Shown here: one piece after another, positions 20,001-32,038 of the stretch | How positions within the stretch are numbered: the first letter of the stretch is position 1 | How the letters are laid out: each line of letters opens with the position of its first letter | Assembly (NCBI GenBank): GCA_020137815.1 | Contig: CM035356.1 | Location: forward strand, 7,499,211 to 7,563,210 | Origin: Hormiphora californensis | Taxonomy: Eukaryota; Ctenophora; Tentaculata; Cydippida; Pleurobrachiidae | DNA: 64,000 bases | Direction of reading: 5' to 3' | The notes under the pieces: generated by a model | Databases searched by the model: none | What the model was told of the DNA's origin: nothing | What the model saw: the letters and a program-made list of their open reading frames with translations, nothing else | Made by a program: the position numbers and the translations under genes

Positions 20001-20412
20001 ACCTGACAGGGTGAAACACAGTGTTCCTGTGTTGGTAACTAACCTGACAGGGTGAAACACAGTGTTCCTGTGTTGGTAACTAACCTGACAGGGTGAAACA
20101 CAGTGTTCCTGTTTTGGTAACTAACCTGACAGAGTGAAACACAGTGTTCCTGTGTTGGTAACTAACCTGACAGGGTGAAACACAGTGTTCCTGTGTTGGT
20201 AACTAACCTGACAGGGTGAAACACAGTGTCCCTGTATTAGTAACTAACCTGACAGGGTGAAACACAGTGTTCCTGTGTTGGTAACTAACCTGACAAGGTG
20301 AAACACAGTGTTCCTGCGGATCCTCCTCTCCATACAGGTTCAGGGTTGTCTTCCCTCCTGGACTGTGTGTCACCCGGACTGAGGTGTTCTCTCCTCCTCC
20401 GTGCAGAGACAT
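11061..20412 (-). CDS. Jupiter/HN1-like microtubule-associated protein (assembled across a faulty duplication)
   Basis: The clean exons are exon 1 at 20307-20412 (copy B), exon 2 at 11452-11609 and exon 3 at 11061-11231 (both copy A). Their phases agree (1, then 0), giving about 144 residues; human JPT1 has 154. The family's repeated motif appears at both ends: SVRVTHSPGGKTTLNLYG near the start and STRIVNPPGGASSFIFG as the last residues before the stop. JPT proteins are small, disordered and linked to microtubules and growth signalling. The exon 1 donor I chose (GTGTTT) lies in the first 41-bp minisatellite unit and is weak, so that end is uncertain. The other copy of each exon is present but homopolymer-smeared (exon 1 near 15740-15835, exons 2-3 near 18985-19545). 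The gene is convergent with the calmodulin-like gene. Confidence 0.7.
11630..17215. other. homopolymer-smeared consensus over minisatellite and flank
   Basis: This has the same signature as 1390-2545: runs of G, A, T and C replace the mixed sequence seen in the clean counterpart (19.64-21.69 kb). A segment before the minisatellite (clean form about 19680-19919) occurs twice here, at about 11760-12012 and 12745-13000. More than two partial copies are therefore strung together. ORFs in this stretch are not credible. Confidence 0.8.
12013..15745. repeat. 41-bp minisatellite, long corrupted array
   Basis: Degraded copies of the unit CCTGACAGGGTGAAACACAG followed by tgttcctgtgttggtaactaa recur roughly every 41 bases, with lengths disturbed by homopolymer errors. 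Two blocks (about 12013-12740 and 13000-15745) are split by a copy of the single-copy flank. About 85 units would fit. The array lies in intron 1 of the JPT-like gene. Confidence 0.8.
17507..18244 (+). pseudogene. second, damaged copy of calmodulin-like exons 3-5
   Basis: Exon 3' is 17507-17578 and keeps frame. Exon 4' starts at 17763 and has a stop directly after DKDGSG, plus base gains and losses in A, T and G runs. Exon 5' is 18153-18244 and has lost one A before the stop. True substitutions also exist (a synonymous TTA to TTG, several intron differences), so B may be the other haplotype rather than a mere repeat of A. The damage is homopolymer-type and fits bad consensus at least as well as a pseudogene. 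Confidence 0.65.
19920..20320. repeat. 41-bp minisatellite, clean array
   Basis: About ten near-identical 41-bp units beginning CCTGACAGGGTGAAACACAG. The last unit touches exon 1 of the JPT-like gene. On the minus strand each unit contains ACACT followed by GTGTTT, so each repeats the candidate 5' splice site. Confidence 0.95.
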
Positions 20413-21699
20413 GATATATATCAGCTGGAGAGGGGGAGTTTGTTAAATAGCTGGTACTGGTGATATGTTGTTGTGTGTGAGGGGACTCAATACAACAAGA
20501 GTGTGGGTGGTTTCAATTGACATGACGACAGACGTAGATGCAGTAGAGAATAGAGTTGAATGTAAAAAATAGAAGAGGGAATGATTCAAGCACTCAAAGT
20601 CAAGCATTAAAATTCAAAAAGCAGTGAGAGAATATTCACGAAGTCTATCGAAACGTGTGCTTGAATGAACTTTAAAATTAGATTGGATAGTTCAAACGAT
20701 TTGAGAAGAAAGCCGAAGCAAGATAGCCTGCCCCTTGGTGACAAAGTTACCCCTCCCTTGCCAGCGCGCGAAGGGGTAACTTTGTAACCAATTCTGTCCC
20801 ATATGATTGTTTTGGACACGTCAGGGCACAATAAAAACAGAATAAAAAGGGAATGAACATAGCAGACCTACGTGGATATATTGGACACTAGATCTTGGGG
20901 TTGCGGTAATCTAGTGAACAACATTGGTATCAAAACATAAATTCAAGCAGCCCACGAGAGGCGTAGAGAGAAGGAAAAAGAAAGAGAGATAAGGATAGAG
21001 GGGGAGAGAGATAGACAGGCTAGGGGCAGAGATAGAGAGGGAGGGAATGATATCACTAAAGATCATTCCCTGCTCCCCATCACACTTAGCAAAGAAGCTC
21101 CCAGAGAGAAAGAACGCTCCCAATAATTTTATTTCCTTTCCCACTGAATTCCTGACATGGCCCCTCACCCCCCCCCCCCCCTCACAAAGCTCAGCAAAAA
21201 ATGTCACAAATTGTTTCACAAACTAAGCTTTGGGATCGACGGATATGGATAGTTTATAAACAAAGCATCATCCCAAGTTTGAGAAGTGAATGTGAAGTTC
21301 ACAAGTGTATACACTTGAACATTGGTGGTCCTTTCGATATACGAGTTCCTCAGACCTTGGAATTGCGGAGAAGAATCAGATTACTTTAGAAGGATAGAAG
21401 CAAGATACAAGTTGTATTACAACATGTTACCACCACAGAAATACAACTTCATCTAATGCCACTATACATAAAGCTGCATCATAGCAGCTTGAGAATTGAT
21501 CCAGAGATCTCAGAGATCATCTGAGAGAGAGGGTAGAGAGAGAAGAGTAGCAAGTAAAGAGAGAGAGAGAGAGGGAGAGAGAAGAGTAGCAAGTACAAGT
21601 TAAGAGAGAGGGAGATATCGGGAGAGAAAATGAGGTCTGGAGGAGGCACAGTGGAGCGATCTGTATTTGAACAGAGACTGGAAGTTGTCCCACGCACTT

Positions 21700-21780
21700 C
21701 CGCGACATTACCAAGCTTTTTCTCTTTAATGACTTGGTACAGGAGAGGACTTTTTATGGGACAGAAAAGAACGATAGAGT

Positions 21781-21853
<73 letters not shown>

Positions 21854-24700
21854 AGCTGCACCAGTGGTTTCAGAGTGTAACCACCGCTGTCCGCTAATTG
21901 CCTAGAACCTCAACGAAGATCGTTCATCCTCTCTGTCCCTGGATCTATCTCTCTATCTCTCTCTCTATCTCTCCCTATCTCTCTTTTCTCTTTTTCCATC
22001 TCTCTCCCTCTTCGCCTTCCTCTCTATCTCTCTCTCTCCAAGACTCTCAGAGACTCTCAGAGCTGTAGCAGTTGAGATGCAAGTGCTTACTCGAACTTCT
22101 ATTTAGTACTGGTATTTAGTACTGGTATAGGCCCAGTAGTTCTAAATCGAAAGTTTTTTGCCATGTGAGCCAATGCGACAGACAAAAAATCAGGAATGGA
22201 GAGAACAAAATGAAAAAATAGGTGTGGACATCAAATGGCAGATTTGGCCAAATTTGGAGTTGCACTCTCTAGAGTGATGAATTAAAATGTATATAACTTG
22301 TACAACAGACCATCCCCCTCCCTCTATGAGAGGCCCCCGCCCCAACTTTGGGTGCATTGTGCAATACAATCAAATCAAAGAACGACTTGGTGATGGTCAC
22401 TGATGCTCTGACGAGGTCAGAGACAAAGTTCTTCTGTTGGCAGTAAAAAACGGCAGGAGCATGGACTCTCTTTTAATTCTTATATAACTCTCCTCAAATT
22501 TTAACTTGCGCAACATATTGGGAGACAGAGTCAAAGAAAGGAGAGAACTAGAAGGGAGAGAGATGAGAGACTGATAGTATCTCTCTCTCTACCTCCCAGC
22601 TCAGTGGTATCGTTCCTTATCTGAACTAATTGCTTCTGGTTCTATATCTTAGAGAGAGAGAGGGAGATCAAATCTAATTTCTCATTGAATCAAGTGCATG
22701 TTCGGGGAGGAATCATGGCAGATGATAAAATCTATAAAACGAACTGGCAACTTCTCAACTTGAAAAAGATATTACAGCAATCAGCAAATCAGAGAACTAA
22801 AGTGGATTGAGGGAGATTGGAGGCCGAGGAGTTCAACTTCAAATGTTGGAGAAAGAGGCACTGGGAGATTGGGACAGAGAATGATACTGAATGAGAGGGA
22901 GAGAGGGAGAGAAATAGAGATACAGAAAGAGGGCATGGGGTGGAGAGTTTTTTTAATAGACATTTAAGAACAGCTCAAGATCTAACTATCACACTACATG
23001 TTGCAACAAGAGACAGTATAATAACGACTTGTAATTGGCCATCAATTGAGAACCACAGAGATAACTTATCAGATAAGAGCAGTGCTAAACTTCTATCAGT
23101 CTCTGATCTCAAAAGTCAAATGTGCTAAATGAACTAGCTACAAATGAAGGAGGGAGAGAGAGAGAGAGAGAACTTGGTATGCAAATTGGGCGTCTTGGTG
23201 TCAGTTTGAAGCCTCGCCTCTACTGCACATTAAGAGAGAACTTGTTACTCAACAGAGCAGGGAGAAAAAGAGAATAGAGATCGCCACATGAATAAATCTA
23301 CAAATGGAGAGAACCACATGAATTTATAAACTCATACACCTTTTTGTGGCCCATCTTGACTGGAAAATTGTTGAGTAACTACCCTGGATAGTTATACCCA
23401 TTGTCAACACTCAACAACTGAACACAGTTCAGAGCTGTTGTATCGATACTATAATTATACCATTATATCTAATATCACTCAGTCTAACCACTCGACTACA
23501 CCACCATAATATTGTATTCGTACCACCCGGTACTACCAGTATAACTGCAGCAGTCCCCCAATAGACAGAGAGATAGGTAGAGAGATTGAAACTCATAAAG
23601 TTATACACGCTCCGTGTGGGGCAATCAGCTTGTTCCCGGCCACTATCTTGTTTAGTCCCCTCTCTCTCCATCTCTCTCACCTTCTCTCTCTCTCTCCATC
23701 TCTCTCACCCCCTCTCTCTCTCACTCCCAGACTGTCTCTCTCCCCTTCAATATCATGATGAAGTACGCAGGAGAGAACACACATGCTGCAAGAAGATGTC
23801 TGATGCCATGATACTCACAGAGACAGACAAAATGACAGGGTTGAGGTAATAAGAAGCCAAAAGACCAGGAACCGACCGACACAAGTAAACAACCAATCAG
23901 AACTCGTTATTTAGGTCACGTGACTGGTTATCAGCCAATCAGGGACCAGTATTTCCTGATTCGGTCGGTTCCTGCAAAAGACAGAAAGTGAAACAGAATG
24001 ACAAGGTGATGTTATTTGGGATTCTAGACTCTAGACATGGACAGAGGGACAACAGAAGAAACAGATTTGTGGCAAATAATATTTTTGATTTTGCGAAACA
24101 CACAGCCTATTGTGAATCACAATGATCAGAGGAGAGAGTTGCTTGTTCGAAGGCAGTAAAAAAACGATTTCTGTTAATAATATTGGAGTCTTGACAGCTT
24201 GATTCATCGAGACGTAACAGAGATCTACGACACAGAACGATATGAGAAATCACATACACATGTTCCTCTCTCTCACTCCCTCTCTTTCTCTCCTTCTCTC
24301 TCCCTCTCTCTCACCCTCACTGCCTCTCTCTTACCCTCACTCCCTCTCTTTCTCTCGCCCTCACTTCCTCTCTTTCTCTCACCCTCTCTCTCTCACCCTC
24401 ACTCCCTCTCTTTCCCTCACTCCTTCTCTTTCTCTCACCCTCACTCCCTCTCTCTTACCCTCACTCCCTCTCTCGTAGTCGCAAGCAGAACATTATCAAT
24501 TCTAGAGCATTGAATAAGAGCACACACCCCCATTATTTGTAGCACGTGAAAGAAGAAAAAGGATCAATGAAATGGGAGAAGATATATGAGACACAGGGGA
24601 TGAGAGAGGGTCAGGCTTCTCGAAGATAGTAGGACTGTGTGTCTCCATGAATTAGACGTGAGATAATTGGTCAGCATGATATTATATTATTATTGCAGGT
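21700..24700. other. intergenic, repeat-rich, no recognised gene
   Basis: Contains (GA)n at about 21780-21850, GA-rich patches near 22660 and 22900, CT-rich sequence at 23660-23720 and 24258-24475, and one 109-bp foldback (23866-23974). The 22.1-22.5 kb and 22.9-23.6 kb parts are unique-looking, but I find no domain, splice chain or conserved motif. Confidence 0.5.
23866..23974 (+). mobile_element. 109-bp foldback MITE, copy 1
   Basis: Begins CAGGAACCGACCGA and ends TCGGTCGGTTCCTG, a terminal inverted repeat of 14 bases. The inside contains CCAATCAG and GGTCACGTGAC. The reverse complement matches 34422-34526 almost throughout. Confidence 0.8.
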
Positions 24701-25102
24701 GCTTGACACACATAGCGAGACTCAGACTGTACACATCGCTCTAAAATGGAGTAGACCGTTGATGGAGTTACCATTGATAAATCTCAGTTGGTTTACCAGA
24801 AGAAGTTTGTTCATTGAAATGATAGGCCAGCAGGGGGGGGGACATGTTAATTTTGTTAACTTTGTTAATATTAACATCGAAAAAACAGGTGATTTATTAA
24901 CATAATTAACAAAAGTTAACAAACATTAACAAATGCCATTTATACCATCTAAAGTCCCTCATGCACGTGTTTTTTGGTATTACACATGCTGCATGTTGTT
25001 CTGCGAACAAACATGTTCCTTCTGCATGATTTGCATACCCCCAAGCCGTCTACTACAGCCTTCCCACAACGAGTTGTTCCATTTCGTAAATTCGAACAAA
25101 AA

Positions 25103-25945
25103 CTAGCCAACCTGAACCGCAATTGAGGTCAAATGACACTAATCCACATTTTCCAACCTTAAAAACTTAATAAGACTCATAAAATTACATTCAATCGAAA
25201 AATATCCCAAAAATAATTTTTTCTAAAAAAACACAAGGATTTGTAGCGAAGCAAATTTTCAATTTTTGACCAAAAAAAAGCAATTTTGGGATTTTTTTCG
25301 TATTTTTCAAACAGAAACGTTGTACATCACTTTCTTTCGTCTGAAGAATGGATTATCAATGAAAAAATTAAATTTGAGTGACATTTTACACGCTAAATTA
25401 AAATATTCGTACTCTTTAAATTTTGATCGATTTGGAGCCAAAAAACTTGTATGTTGGACTTTGGTTATCGGAGGAGGCCTTGAGCTTGCATGGGTATACA
25501 AACGTTAGATAAGTTATTAAACTACAAAATTAAATCAGTTTAAGTCGTATTATCAACCGATAACACCAATATTTTAGCATTTGTTAATTTTGTTAATTAA
25601 GGGTCACCACACACCAAAGTTAAAATTAAAATTAAAATTTTGATTTTAAACCCGCACACACAGGCGGCCGTTAAAATTTCTCTCCCCATTCTAAAAGTAA
25701 CAATCTCACGCACGATTTTGACGGTCGCGTTGGATGACAAAATTTTAACACGCCGTTAAAATCGCGCGCGAGATTGTTACTTTTAGATTGGGGGAGAGAG
25801 ATTTTAACGGCCGCTGGTGTGCGCGGGTTTAAAATCAAAATTTTAATTTTAATTTTAACTTTGGTGTGTGGTGACCCTAACGTTAATTAACAAAATCGGA
25901 AAAAAGAGGTGATTTATTAACAATTAACATACCCCCCCATCAAAA
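25103..25945 (+). mobile_element. dispersed AT-rich repeat, copy 1
   Basis: Shares long stretches with 32039-33352: for example ACACAAGGATTTGTAGCGAA, then GACTTTGGTTATCGGA, and a common end around ggtgatttattaac. A related palindromic GTTAA-rich terminus also lies at about 24838-24948. It is non-coding as far as I can see. It carries a nested 281-bp foldback (25601-25881). Confidence 0.75.
25601..25881. mobile_element. 281-bp foldback element with 9-bp target duplication
   Basis: About 110-bp inverted arms (GGGTCACCACACACC... and its complement) surround about 60 bp of spacer. GTTAATTAA flanks both sides (25592-25600 and 25882-25890). The related repeat at 33303-33311 has the same GTTAATTAA only once and no insert, an empty site. 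Nine-base duplication with long arms fits a Mutator-like non-autonomous element. Confidence 0.8.
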
Positions 25946-25989
25946 TTTACAAAGTTATTTATTGAATTATTGAGTTACCTTGGCTAAAA

Positions 25990-26436
25990 CCGAATTTCGT
26001 ATGGGAAGATAGAGGAGACGAGGAGAGGGAGAGCAGAGAGAGCGAGGAGAGAGCAGAGACGAGAGACGAGAGAAGAGAGAGCGAGAGAGGAGGAGGAAGA
26101 GGGAGAGAGAGAGAGCAGCGCGAGAGAGCGAGGCGGGCGTGAGAAGAGACGAGAGAGGAGAGCAGCGAGGAAGAGCGCCGAGAGAGAGAGAGAGGAGAGA
26201 CGAGAGAGAGATAGAGAGAGAGGAGACGAGATGAAGAAAAGAATAGAAGGAGAAGCCAGGAGAGAAAGGGGGAAGCGAAGAGAGAGAGAGACAGAGCATG
26301 TTAAGAAGATAGATAGGAATAAGAGCAGGAGAGAAGCGAGAGGGCGAGGAGAGAGGAGCAGAGCGGGGAGAGAGAGAGGCAGGAGCGAGAGAGAGAGAGA
26401 GAGAGCGAGAGAGAGGTAGAGAGATGAGAGAGAGAG

Positions 26437-26471
<35 letters not shown>

Positions 26472-26755
26472 AGAGAGAGAGAAGAGAGAGCGAGAGGCAA
26501 GAGAAGAATAGAGAGCGCGTAGAGATGAGGAGAACGAGCGGGCGAGCGAAGCGAGAGAGCTAGGAGGAGAGGAGAGTCGCGCAGCGCAGCAGAGAGAGAG
26601 CGCATAGCGCGAGGAGAGGAGCGAGCGCGGCGAGTGGCGCGGAGCGACGCGCGAGGAGAGAGGAGAGCGAGCGCGAGGAGAGAGCGGAGGAGGGAGAGCG
26701 AGCGAGAGAGAGAGAGAGAGATAGCGAAGAGAGAGCGGACGCGAGGAGAGAGATT
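25990..26755. repeat. purine-rich (GA/GC) low-complexity tract
   Basis: About 770 bp with almost no pyrimidine except scattered C in GCG and GAC contexts. Irregular GAGA units are interrupted by GCGAG-type blocks. The long ORF on the opposite strand is only Leu/Ser repeat translation. Confidence 0.85.
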
Positions 26756-26964
26756 ATGCGGATCTATATAGAGATGCGGTATATCTTGCTGATCTAGAGC
26801 GTAATAGAGTATGGATACCGAGATCGCTAGATCATAGAGATTCTGATATAACGCGCAGTAAACTCACGAGAACACTATTCCTTTCGTACAAATTTGCTAA
26901 ATTGTGGCTCTAAATCTCCTTCGAGATGTTTTTTCATCTCAATCATAAAGAAGAACATTCCTTT

Positions 26965-27158
26965 CTTCTTGAGTAAATGTAACGATCTCACTTTACTCTC
27001 TTTAGTAAACGTAACGATCTCACTTTGCTCTCTTTAGTAAATGTAACGATCTTACTTAAATGCTGTCTTTAGTAAAAGTGACGATCTTACTTTGCTCGCT
27101 TTAATAAAAGTAACGATCTCACTTTGCTCTCTTTAGTAAAAGTAACGATCTCACTTTG
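26965..27158. repeat. about 31-bp tandem repeat
   Basis: About six diverged copies of a unit like CTCTTTAGTAAAAGTAACGA followed by tctcactttg. Confidence 0.85.
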
Positions 27159-27244
27159 TGGTTGTGGAGTTTGAACAGGGCCGACTATGATGTTGTGTAT
27201 CCTAGTGACAATGCAGCATGCAACTGCTCTAGCGATGTTAAGGG

Positions 27245-27395
27245 TCCAGTTAGAGATTTTGCGACTGATGTCAGTTTCAATTTTGCAACTATACCAAACA
27301 CAAAATTTGAAACTGATGTCAGTTTCAATTTTGCAACTGGACCAGTTACAAAATTTGAAACTGATGTCAGTTTCAATTTTGTAACTGGAGCGTAA
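27245..27395. repeat. tandem repeats of a hairpin unit
   Basis: The phrase GAAACTGATGTCAGTTTC, a perfect palindrome apart from its centre, recurs about every 63 bp. It is embedded in wider self-complementary flanks such as GTTACAAAATTTGAAAC with its complement. The overlapping ORFs on both strands are a by-product. Confidence 0.75.
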
Positions 27396-27589
27396 CCTTA
27401 TCAGGTCTGTTGCCATACCTTTGGTGGGGTTAATGGTTTAATACCATATATACCACCCTCTCTGCTTCGCAGGTCGGGAAGTGTATAACTTAGTGCCTAC
27501 CAATGCTCTGAATATAATGACTACCAGATTATTCGATTTCTCCACTTTTGCATTATCGTCATGGTGATCTATAAAGTAGAGTGATCGGA

Positions 27590-27670
27590 CCCCGATTTAA
27601 CCGAACCCCGATTTACCGGGCGAAATCCTTTCCCCCGAGCATCCCGGTGAATCGGGGTCCGACTGTATTA
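27590..27670. repeat. short pogo/Tigger-like MITE remnant
   Basis: Inverted arms with CGGACCCCGATTTAACCG and CGGTGAATCGGGGTCCGAC. Pogo-type elements often have ends of this CAGTCGG...CCGATT kind with TA targets. A related remnant lies at about 49710-49880. Confidence 0.5.
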
Positions 27671-28093
27671 TTATTCCATATTATTTTCATCTCTAAATGT
27701 TGTCCCTGAGTACCCCGGATAATAATAATGGCCATTGAAAAGATGACGTGTCTCTTTCTCTCTCTCACGTGATCAGTGATCAGATCACGACAATACGTGG
27801 TAGACGAATATTAGCAATGAGTAGGGATACATGTTACTTCCCTACTAGGTATAAATAAATCCAGAGGCATCGCTCGTTCTTTGACTTCAATTGATCGTTA
27901 TAAACCAATCGAGTACTTATAAATCCGCTCTAGGCTAATCTTTTAGACTTCATAACCAGAGGCAGAACCTTCCCGGGCTACAGTTGTTACAGTTTTAATT
28001 GTAATTTATTGGAATTGGTTGTCAGTGGTAAACCCATTTAAAACATATCTTTGTTTCAGTATAGTTTAGTAGTATTGAAATCATGCGGTGAAA

Positions 28094-31000
28094 ATGTTCA
28101 CAGTCCTATTCCTACTACTTTTCTGTGCGACCCTTCAAAGTGGTACGGCCGTTCACAGTTAGTGTAGCGAATCACCATACCGGGTGCCCCGTTTTTTACA
28201 AACCGGAATTTATTGATTATATAAATTGTATCTGCTTTAATTCAAATTTTGCTCCTTTTTACAGCTCTCTCATTTCCAGGCAGTGGAAGTTGGTCCCCAA
28301 CGTCAGAAATGAGTTTCCAAGTGTTTCCTGTTGCAGATGGCACGGTAAAGTTCAAAACAAGCTCCCCCACTGTAGGGATGAGATCAGATGTTCGATTTTG
28401 TGACTCCACACTTTCGTATACCGGCGCATTCACGGTTAGTTTTGGATTCTTATATGCGAGGCATGGTTAGTGTAATTATCAGTTGACTGTGATTGTTTAT
28501 TTCGGCAATGAAATGTATTTTCAGTTGATATTCGAGAGTTCAGGCCTGAGGTATTATTTAGAAGGCTGTGTTTCCTCTATAATCGATAAAGACTACTCCG
28601 GTGAGTCTTATGAAGAAAACATCGAAACTGACGACTTGACTTGACTTGACTTGACTTACTTGACTTATGGCGAGTGGTATTCTCGAACACGGTAGGAAAG
28701 TTCTCACCATAAGTCTCGGTTAGCCATCATTGAAGCTATCTCGTCTATTCTTTTCACTCCAGTGTCCTTTCGTATCATGGTGTCCACGAAAGTAAGTTTA
28801 GGTCTCCCTCTCTTAGTTTTACCATGGGAGGGTTCCCACTGAGTGTAAAGTTAGTTCTGGGTGTCGAAGTGCATGGCCCGCATGTTTAAGCCGCCTCTCA
28901 AACGGATCTTGAGTTCCAAATCTTTTTGAGTTTATGACATGCTACCCAAGCCTTTGCCTTCCTGAGCAGAACTCCAAGTTGTTCAGCAAGGAGTGCCAGG
29001 TCATCAGCATTCAGCAAACTCCGTGTCCAATACCCGTTTGGCCTCAATAGGTCGAGATCTAGTACCCCGTCTTGGGTGGATGGTGAAACCAATCTCCGGG
29101 TGCTTTGAGAGTGCTGTTGTAATTTACAAAAATCCAATGCAATGATGAAGAGGAAAGGGGCAAGTGTATCCCCTGTAATACTCCAGCAACAATCTCAAAG
29201 AGGGCTGTTTCTCCATCAGCTGCAGTAAGGCCCTTGGCTTTAGTGTTCTTATATTAGTTTATAGTATATAATAATACAACCAAGAGAGAGACCATCCTAT
29301 AGGATCGAAGGATCTTCATTAAGGATTTTCTATTGATGCTATCGAAAGCCTTGACAAAATCGATAAACATGAATGATCAAACTCTTATCAGGTGAGATAT
29401 TCTGGCAGGTGATCAGTGGTACCACAACATTTACCCTTAAACGAGATGATGTTGTAATCCTCGACTACACTTACACCACGGGTATTTGTGAGGAAACATG
29501 GAACCAGAAACCCTACTATGCAGCATTCCATCCCGTTTACGATACAGCCACTAGCGCCTACCATGCTGTCGACGCGGACGGTAGGAACTTTTAATTCAAA
29601 AATTGTTGTAAATTTAAAGCAACCCACCATTTGATAATTTCCCAATTTTCCAACTATCATGTACTTCAGTGGTTAAAACGTCTCTTGCAGATTGGATAAC
29701 GAAACAGGTCGATTCACTGCAAGTCAACTTATCGGCCACCGCACTCCAGCTTCGTTCAAATTACACTGATGGCAGTGGAGAGGATTTGCTAATGATTTTC
29801 TTCCAATCCCACAGTTATATCGGATACATCCATGTTGACTACGGTAGCTCTGCCATTACCTACCGTGTGAGCGTTTGCATGTCTAGCTTGGTGGAACTCC
29901 CCACACAGCCAGACAGTGTGGGAGTGGGTACCGTGTGGACTTTGTCCCTCAGTTCGACCACCTTCACTTTGTGGTGTGATGCCGTCATCGTGCTGGAGTA
30001 CGATTATGGGGGTTTGGGGTGTGCAAATAACTGGGCCACCCCACCAGATGAGATGTACTTCTCAACCACAGCTGACGCTGATTACCGACTACAACCAGGT
30101 AGTAGAACACCAGGACCAGAACGAATAAATGGCCCACTGATGAGGGCTTGTTTTCAAAATTTACCATTTATTCATTGATCCCCTTCTCCACCGTCCTTCC
30201 TCTCCGAGAAATACCTATTATATCCTCAATATACCTCTGTATTGATTTCTGTATGGTGACACATATTTTCAGATATTTGTGATGATTTGAAAGTTCCTAA
30301 CTCATTGGACGGGACCTACTCTGCCGGAAAGGATACCATGGTGGAGGTGAAGTGTAAAGCCGGGTATATAAATACCACAATAACCTGTAGAAAGGACAGT
30401 GTGTGGAGTAAGAATGTCACGGACGTGTGCCCGAAAGGTAACCCCTTTTTTCCGAAACTGACACCTTCACCCGGCCTGCGGCCATTACTTTTGACAAGAT
30501 GTTTGATGTCTCATTCAATTTTGATATGTCAGTTTCTACAGAACAATTTAACTAGTGTATCGATATAATGATCCCAACTTTCGTTCTTCCAGGATGCTTT
30601 ATGGTGGATCTCGACCCTAATAATAAAACCACTGTAATGGCTGGGTCAACTGCGTACCGAGCGTGCAAATACTACCAACTGGAACCTTATACACCCTACA
30701 CATGTCAAGGAAACGGAACTTGGACATCAAACTCGACAACTTCTTGCATAGGTGAAGTAAAAACGATGAAACTGCATATCATGCTATCACACACACTCGA
30801 ACACTCACACACAAACATACACACGTATGTATACAGGTTAAGGTTTAAAGGTACTAGAGGTGCATGACTGCATGGCATGGTGTGTGAGAGACAGTGATGT
30901 GTGACAAAAATTAACCGCTCTCATGGGTCAGGAGTCCTGACATCCTTATCTAAGATATCATCACTTCCACAAATGATGCACACACACAAATCTCGCGTTT

Positions 31001-31655
31001 TTTTTCTTGTTGTTTTTACATGTCTTACTCTTAGTTACTTAAAAGTTTACCTGCAATTGCAGCCTCTAACACATATTATCTTATTGTTTCATAACGCAAC
31101 TACTGGAGATTAAGAAGACGCCACTGAAAACTTGAAGCACTGCAATACACGCTGGGTGACATTGGTTCTGAATCCTTCCGTAAGTTTTTTTGAGATCCAA
31201 AATAATCACTGCGCTGGCAATCTTACTTGTATCCCGGCCCTGTTTACGACTTTCTTTTTTTTGCAGAATCGACCAGACAATCGCTAACAAAAGACACTGG
31301 CGAGCTAACTAGCAGACAGCTGCAGCCTGACGAAGCATCTTCGTCTTCTTCTTCGAGTGTCGGGTGTGAGACCCTAAAGAACTATCTCGACTTTCGCCAT
31401 TGTGATTTGGTCGACACTGGTGTGAGTGCTCGTGAGTGGCCTATGACAACACACCTTCTACACAACCATAGATGGGCTAAACAAGGAGAAAGAAGGGGTA
31501 TGTTTTGCAATCATTAGTTGGAAGACCAACAACTTTAATTGAGTCACTGTTGAAGCGGTAATGAAGTCCCAGAAAGCTCTCCTGAACATCAAATGTTATC
31601 TAACTATTACTCAACTGAACTATCGCGATACCGTTGGCACGAACTATTATCTTGA
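28094..31655 (+). CDS. putative secreted protein: two copies of an unrecognised domain plus two sushi-like domains
   Basis: Exons 28094-28142, 28265-28434, 28525-28600, 29392-29580, 29691-30098, 30273-30437, 30593-30751 and 31267-31497 join in frame. A final exon from about 31567 to a stop at 31653-31655 is a weaker guess. Exon 1 is a signal peptide (MFTVLFLLLFCATLQS). Exons 2-4 form one domain and exon 5 a second copy. Both contain a T(T/S)TFTL..D..(V)(I)(V)L(D/E)Y strand pattern near their ends. I do not recognise the domain. Exons 6 and 7 each encode a cysteine- and Trp-containing module resembling a CCP/sushi domain. Every intron is phase 1, typical of shuffled extracellular modules. No membrane segment is visible. 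AATAAA follows at about 31853. Intron 3 holds an old LINE fragment. A secreted recognition or complement-like role is inference. Confidence 0.75.
28680..29378 (-). mobile_element. decayed LINE fragment
   Basis: On the minus strand, pieces of reverse transcriptase are readable: FIDFVKAFDSINRKSL near 29370-29320, then NADDLALLAEQLGVLLRKA near 29020-28960. Nearest the 3' end is a GRPKLTFVDT-type LINE C-terminus near 28810-28780. Stops and frame changes separate them. It lies in intron 3 of the secreted-protein gene, beside a CTTGA repeat at about 28630-28665. Confidence 0.75.
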
Positions 31656-32038
31656 CATGGGCTCAGAGTGACAAAATACCGATAGTGCTCAATCGACGGG
31701 GCGAGGGCATGGACTATTATAATTTGGCAGCATCAGTAACTACAGCCATTACTATTGAACATTTACCATGGACATTGTGGCCGAGAGTACAGACAATTTA
31801 ATATGTAATTGTGTTGTGTGATAGAACTCTATAGTCTTTCCCAATCGTGTAAAATAAAGGCTATTTTGGGAAATCTCGGGGCCGGGGGGGATGGGGGTTC
31901 AACACCTGTTCCAATGTGACCATAATGGTACTCCAAATCACATCCTAAAAGTATACGACTCTACAAACACCAGATGAATTTCATAATTGGGCTTAATTTG
32001 GTATAACAGGGGTATGCCATATCTAAATGTTAATAAAT

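Noticed and set aside
12013-20320. CRISPR-like array
   Set aside because: The 41-bp units are contiguous with no unique spacers, and the setting is eukaryotic.
24693-24922. ORFs on both strands around 24.7-24.9 kb
   Set aside because: No family resemblance; they overlap the GTTAA-rich palindromic end of a dispersed repeat.
25967-26605. 212-residue Ser/Leu-rich ORF on the minus strand
   Set aside because: It is the complement of a purine tract; composition explains the absence of stops.
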